Assembly (NCBI GenBank): GCA_015680685.1
Contig: MNCI01005876.1
Location: 2,038 to 66,037 of the forward strand
DNA from: Gnetum montanum
Taxonomy: Eukaryota; Streptophyta; Gnetopsida; Gnetales; Gnetaceae
Reading direction: 5' to 3'
DNA length: 64,000 nt
Part shown: positions 58,981 to 64,000 of the stretch, piece by piece
Layout: every line of letters starts with the position of its first letter
Numbering within the stretch: the stretch's first letter is position 1
Position numbers and translations under genes: made by a program
The notes under the pieces: model-generated
What the model was told of the DNA's origin: nothing
Database searches by the model: none
Seen by the model: only the letters and a program-made list of their open reading frames with translations

Positions 58981-61540
58981 CATGACTAAAAATTTGGATA
59001 TGAAAAGGATTAATAAGTGAATAAATAGGATCCATGCATGTATGAAACATTGGTAATCGTTCATGCCCTAGCCATTGGGTGTTCGTTGATGGTGTGATGG
59101 CTAGGTAGAAAAATTGTTGGTCACACACTTGATTGTTAAATGTATGGTCGGTCAAGGTATGAGGTGTGTTAATATTATGGATGTCTGGCCCATGATTGCA
59201 CCCTTGATTATGATACGGTATGTATGGATTTATTTTTCTCCCCACATTCTTTGATTCATTGTTTGGGTTTGGGATTGGAGCAATGATGGATAGTGGCCCT
59301 TGTGTATGATCAGAGGGCGTCAGTTGTGAAAAGGAAGGTGGTGCATTAGATTGGAATTATGATGATTTGGATGATGTGGTGGGTTCATGTGTGGTTTGCT
59401 TCAGGTTACAACCTTTCCTCTAGAAGAAATGTTTCCTATGTTGTAGTTGAGACCCACAAGTGTCAGCATGTCTATGCACATTTGCAGCACAAGTGACATT
59501 CATTTGTTGGTATTGTAATGTTGAATCCTCCTGTGTTGCTGGTGGTGGCAAATAATGAGGTGGAGTATGAGAATATCAAGGGTAGGATGGATGGTAAGAG
59601 GCACGAGATGGTGATCTATCAAGGGATTTCATGGGTTGATGGTACTTGAAAGAGTGGTAGTGGTGATTTGAAGTAGAGGATGTAGAACTAGTTTGAGAAA
59701 CAAGGTGTTGAACATAATATTCATGTAGTTTTAGTGGATAGGGATGATTTGGTGGTGGCCTTCCCCACAACTGTGGTTGTTGCCACTATGGTTGATGGCT
59801 GTGTTAAGGTTAGTAATAAGTCCCCCTAGGATGGTATGATCGGTTGTGGGACTGTCTATAATTACCTTGTGGAAGAGGAAATCTCTCAGGCATGTGCTTT
59901 TACACAAAATTTAGATTTAAGGCACTTGCCCAATACTCATGTAGATGCAAAAAGATTGGGCAATGGTCCTTCAGACGATCATATATGCATATGTTGCATT
60001 CATTATCTTTGTCTGTGGTTGAGTCTATAACCTCACTTTCTTTAGCCATTTTTCTCATTTGTCGAAAAGTATTCCTAGTTGTTTCTTGGTTCTATATCCT
60101 TTTTTTATTGTGATTTCTCAACTTATTTTCCATGATCCTCTCCTCAACCATTTCAATGAAAGTTGTAATGTTTTCATATACCCATTTGGACATCCTATTA
60201 AACTTTGCTTCAAGCTCATCAATAGACTTCTATATCAGCAAGGTTTGTTGCAAAATCACCTTATCGAGATCAGTTTCATTCTCCTTACCATAGATCTGGA
60301 CACTTTTCTTTTGTAGAGTTGGGTCCCTATTATTTTTCTCAAAATTCTCCCATTTGCATATTTCTCCTTCTTCTTTTGCCACATGCTTGATTAGCTCTTT
60401 GATCTAATGGGATTGGAGCTTGTATAATTGCCCTGGGGTATACATCCCAAGGGTCTCCCTTGTTTCATTATGAAGCCCATCTATGATGTGGAAAAGTTAC
60501 CTTTCCTTGGAGAAACCATGGCTTGGACATTTATTCAGTAAGGCATAATATCTATCTAAGGCCATGTCCAAGGGTTCATGTTGTTCTTGCTTCCACTCTT
60601 AGATCTATCTCCTCAAATTAAACATCCTCACATAGGTTTGGTATTTCTCATTGAAAAGTTCTAGCATTATGGACCATCACTAGATTGAATTCGATCTCAA
60701 CGATTGATACCATACTTCCACTCTATTAATTAGTGTCCTAGGAAAGAGCTTAAGCTTTTGCCACCCACTTCAATGTTATAGAAATCACAGGCATTATGGA
60801 AGGCTTGTAAATGATGTTGTGGGTCTAAATCATAAACCCCTACAAATTTAGGAATATTATTCATGTTAAGCTTAGGTAGGTGACTCTTTTTGTGATGCCT
60901 ACGAGATATCTTAATGGCCTCTATGATCTGCATTAGGCTCTTAGTGGTCGACAAGGGTTCATCATGATCAAACAGGTTGTGAGGAAAATTTTTATCTCTA
61001 TTCATTTGATGAGATGATGCTATCTATGTTTGTTGTGATGTCTTTGACCTTTCCTATGGGTTTGATTTCAGTTTTTAGTTTGACCCTTTAGTGGAGCCTT
61101 ATCTCCATACCTACATTCATCTTTGTCAAAACTAGATTTTGAAGGAAAAGAGGAAGACGAGGAATTGAAAGGTTTGCAATGGCTACTATGGTGTTCTTCT
61201 GGGTCCTTTGATTTATCATTTATGGGTTTTGAGAAGGTCTTAGGCCTTGAAGCCTCCCCTAGTTCAGGATTTACATCACCTTCTCCAGGATTTTCTGCCT
61301 TAGGTGAATGTAGTCTTTGAGTGTTGTCAAGGTGGTCATGATCATAAGAAATCCCTGCATAAGGTTGGTCACTCCAATTTTATTCATCATATATCTTGTT
61401 ATTTCTCCAATGAATGCATTCGCTATACAACCCATTGTCACTTTTGTGTGAGGGAGACAATATTGTTGGTTTATGGTGTGTGTAAGTTAATATTTTCTGA
61501 AAGATATATCATGAATACCTTTACAGCAATTGTGTATAAT
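58980..61540 (-). pseudogene. Element C gag
   Basis: The minus-strand N-terminal charged segment (about 61120-61450) leads to the capsid block at 60730-61005 (MNNIPKFVGVYDLDPQHHLQ), aligned with A. A knuckle CNICIYDRLKDHC lies near 59930-59990, with His replaced. A Pro/His-rich tail follows (59576-59770). The frame then runs into HGGHPP near 58980, at the junction with the post-integrase spacer. Confidence 0.8.
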
Positions 61541-61566
61541 ATAACTAATCTAGATAACTAGTGCCA

Positions 61567-61584
61567 TCCCCAACAATAGTGCCA
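61567..61584 (-). promoter_or_regulatory. Element C primer-binding site (tRNA-Asp)
   Basis: The minus strand reads TGGCACTATTGTTGGGGA, five transitions from the tRNA-Asp complement, one base inside the LTR. Confidence 0.87.
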
Positions 61585-61585
61585 A

Positions 61586-62467
61586 TGATGAGTGATGAGG
61601 TACCCCTACGCTCAACCATATGAATCACAAGCATTCATGCACAATTCGATCAAATTCCATGGATGGGACTAGTTATGGTATCTAGATCATTATGCTCTAA
61701 TTGCAGTTTGCTATCTTTCCACTTGGACTAGTGGTAGCTTTGTCACATATGGTTTAGTCCAAAGTGAGGCATATGATGTTGTCTAATTCTACCTTGCTCC
61801 TAATGACGATAAATAGGTAAATTAATTAAGCTAATGAACAATGGAAAATAAGATCTAAACTAGCCTACGTGCAATGAGTATCTACTCTTAATTGTCCATA
61901 TACATCTTAGACTTCATGAGACTACTTTTTGGATTGCCAAGCATATGTCACTGGGTGTGCCAAATAATACACTACTAGATCACCAAGTACTTACACTTAA
62001 ATGCTCATGATTAAGGTGTATGCATTCCACTTAATGATAGGAATAGTAAATAGCAATAAATGGACATGTTAACTAAAGGAAACGGTAAATAATTAACAAT
62101 TAAAAGCAATAATAATCTAAGTGGATGCTGCAATGATGGAATTAATCTTGATCTTTATTTCCAATCATGTAACATGTTCAAGTACATCACACTCGAACAA
62201 AGGTGTCATACAATTACAAACATCACACTGCAGACATGCACTAGAAATAACAAAACTCTAAGAAAGACTATCAAAAATTGAGAACTAAAACTATCTTCCC
62301 CTATTGCTTTTCAAATTGTGCACCCAAGTTTTGTATTTATAGGCTAGCCCAGAGGAGACAATGTCAAATATCCAACATTTCTTTCTAGCTCTGACATCAG
62401 GTATTCGATATTAGGGCTTTGATATCAACTATCCGATATTAGGGCCTGACAGATTCATGACTCATCA
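61586..62467 (-). repeat. Element C 5' LTR
   Basis: The 882-bp LTR, in plus orientation here, runs tgatgagtgatgagg ... gactcatca. Over the first roughly 170 bases it differs from the 3' LTR at about one position in ten by eye, mostly by transitions. On the minus strand a TATA (cctataaataca) lies near 62333-62344. Confidence 0.93.
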
Positions 62468-64000
62468 AGTTGTATAGGTTCAATAATGTGTTCTTTTGTT
62501 TCAGGGATCATTTGACTTGTTTCATTATTACAAGGAAATTCTTTTCCTTGGTGTTTGATTTTTCAGCCTTGGGAGTCTTAACTTTCTCCATTCTTCCTAG
62601 AATTTTTAGCTTATGTTTTAATGTATGTTTCTTAGGCTCCTTACTCATACCTGGCTTGTTATTCTCTCTTGTTAGACTCATTGATGTAGTTTGGGAAATA
62701 GAGTTCGTGGGTAGAGCTATTCTTGGTGTACGTCTCGGTGGGTCAACTTGCTTCCAAGCCTTTTATTGTTGACTATCTTTAGTGGGCTTAGTCTTTAGTT
62801 TGATGAAAGGTTATTTTCTTTGTTGTTGTAGTGGTTATTTCTTGTTACTTGGTGATGACATTTTAGAGGTATTGGTCACAATATGTGAGCATTGGTTATG
62901 GGTTATCATAGGTTTGCTTGTGGATGGGGGAGGAACCCTAATAACAAATGACTCTGTAGCCTTAGTGGAATTGATACACTTTGTTTGGATCTTGGTGTTG
63001 TTGCCATTGAAGATGGAACACGTATCACAAAAGGCTCTTTAGGATGCATGGGTGGTGGTACTCGTATGATGAAGGATGTTCTAGGCCTTAGTTTCTGGGG
63101 CCAAGGTGGTACCTTGATGATAAAAAATTCTCTATAAGCGCTAAGTTGAGTAGATGTTGTAAACAAAGCTATGGTTTAGGGACCAATATTGGTGTTTGGA
63201 GGGTTGAATTCATTCAACACCAACTTCCCATGATTGATCATCTTCTGAAGATCGTCTCTCAGTGCTAGGCAAAAATTGATATCATGACCAACTAGTTGAT
63301 GATAGTGGCAAAACCTATCAAGCTTGAAGTACTTTGATAGTTTTGAATCATCTTTGGTTACTACTATTGGTTTTCTAATTGTGTCCCTTATGAGCTTCCT
63401 AAGATAGTTGCTTATGTTGAATATGATTTTTTTACAATTTTTTTAAGCAACTGTTATAGGAGCTCAAAAGGTTTCATAGGCAACTTAGCATACTTAGACC
63501 TATCCTTGCACTTAAAATTTGATCTTGGCTAGTTGGAAGCATATGAAGTAGATGGTTGAGATGGGTCAAAAGATTTGTTGTATGGCAGAGACTTTCATCC
63601 TTTTATCTATTTTGAGTCTTTTGTCATTGTGGGAACCGTTGCTTATGCTAGCTTATTCTTATCCCTATCCTTTCTTGTGTGTATTGGTTTTTGTAGGCCA
63701 CATAGGCTCAATTGGTACTAGTCTAGGATACCTCCTCAATGTTTTTAATTTATAAAAAGGCTTGGCTCAATGATAAGGATCTTGAGTAATCAAGATTTGA
63801 CTTAATGAAGTCATTAATTGCTTCCTTGAAGATGAAGGTGGGTTTCAAAGATGAACTTGAGAATTTCATTGAGGATTGCATTTCATCTTTAAATAAATCT
63901 TTGAACTTGTTCACGTGGCCCTTGCCTTACTTTCATGAGTTAATCTAATATCATGTCTAGTTTTAAGTTGTATTTGAAGTGGTCGACATACTGGGTTATC
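62468..64000 (-). pseudogene. Element E gag (different Ty3 lineage), continues past window end
   Basis: On the minus strand the frame near 63780-64000 resembles the plant Ty3 gag C-terminal capsid (QYVDHFKYNLKLDM, VRQGPREQVQRFI, RWNAILNEI). Near 63210-63330 it carries FCHYHQLVGHDINFCLALRD and QKMINHGKL, the CHxxxGH...C motif that ends gag in Tat-like elements. Toward 62468 it reads KQVK, SLKQKNTLLNLYN and continues across element C at 44341. Multiple stops. Confidence 0.7.

Larger units (their letters stand above)
44342..62467 (-). mobile_element. Element C: non-autonomous Ty3/gypsy element (gag plus extra ORF), host of D
   Basis: LTRs (44342-45194 and 61586-62467) are flanked by GGTTG (44337-44341) and AGTTG (62468-62472), a 5-bp duplication with one transition. 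With D removed, the element is about 9.2 kb: primer site, gag, spacer, internal promoter-like segment, extra ORF, polypurine tract. No protease, reverse transcriptase, RNase H or integrase is present. Gag passes directly into post-integrase spacer near 58980. Confidence 0.9.

Overview
The window looks like nuclear DNA of a land plant with a large, repeat-rich genome. It holds one intact intron-bearing plant gene, a clade D type 2C protein phosphatase (7337-10700, four exons). Almost everything else is decayed LTR retrotransposons, many nested in each other. A gymnosperm or similarly large genome would fit, but the sequence alone does not fix the taxon. No bacterial-style operon, CRISPR array or rRNA is visible.

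Layout. 1-200 is the 3' end of a Ty3-type LTR. 345-2490 is a minus-strand Ty1/copia remnant (gag, protease, integrase). 2760-6600 is gene-poor and carries short duplications and a pair of tRNA-derived SINE-like heads in inverted orientation. 6600-11150 is the phosphatase gene with leader and tail. 11150-14790 is a second minus-strand Ty1/copia remnant. 14893-15165 is a three-copy tandem repeat. From 16255 to the end the window is dominated by four related Ty3/gypsy elements, called A-D here, plus a different Ty3 element E that hosts C. A is 16255-29613 (+, target duplication GAGGG on both sides). B is 31313-42578 (+, GCCAT/GTCAT). C is 44342-62467 (-, GGTTG/AGTTG). D is 47596-56501 (-, AGACA on both sides) and lies inside C. 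E flanks C at 43990-44341 and 62468-64000 (-). The insertion order E, then C, then D can be read directly.

A-D share LTR ends TGATGA...TCATCA and a primer-binding site that is a decayed complement of tRNA-Asp. A, B and C also share a polypurine block ending TGGGGGTA and a long extra ORF between the integrase region and the 3' LTR. That extra ORF has a basic N-terminus, a globular domain resembling the plant 'putative transposon protein' domain, a long coiled coil and a conserved C-terminal motif. About 450-600 bp upstream of it lies a TATA box beside motifs that match the U3 of the same element's own LTR. The motif differs between A/B and C, but in each case the internal copy matches its own LTR. 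This suggests an internal, U3-like promoter serving the extra ORF. C has lost protease to integrase and keeps only gag plus the extra ORF. B has lost the integrase C-terminus. D has lost the extra ORF, the polypurine tract and most of its 3' LTR. Decay is mainly C-to-T/G-to-A, and all three expected CpG sites of the primer-binding site are destroyed in all four elements.

Assembly cautions: an N run at 57170-57200 adjoins a TC microsatellite. Single Ns at 48704 and 55176 sit between identical 42-44 bp copies, which looks like unmerged contig overlap.
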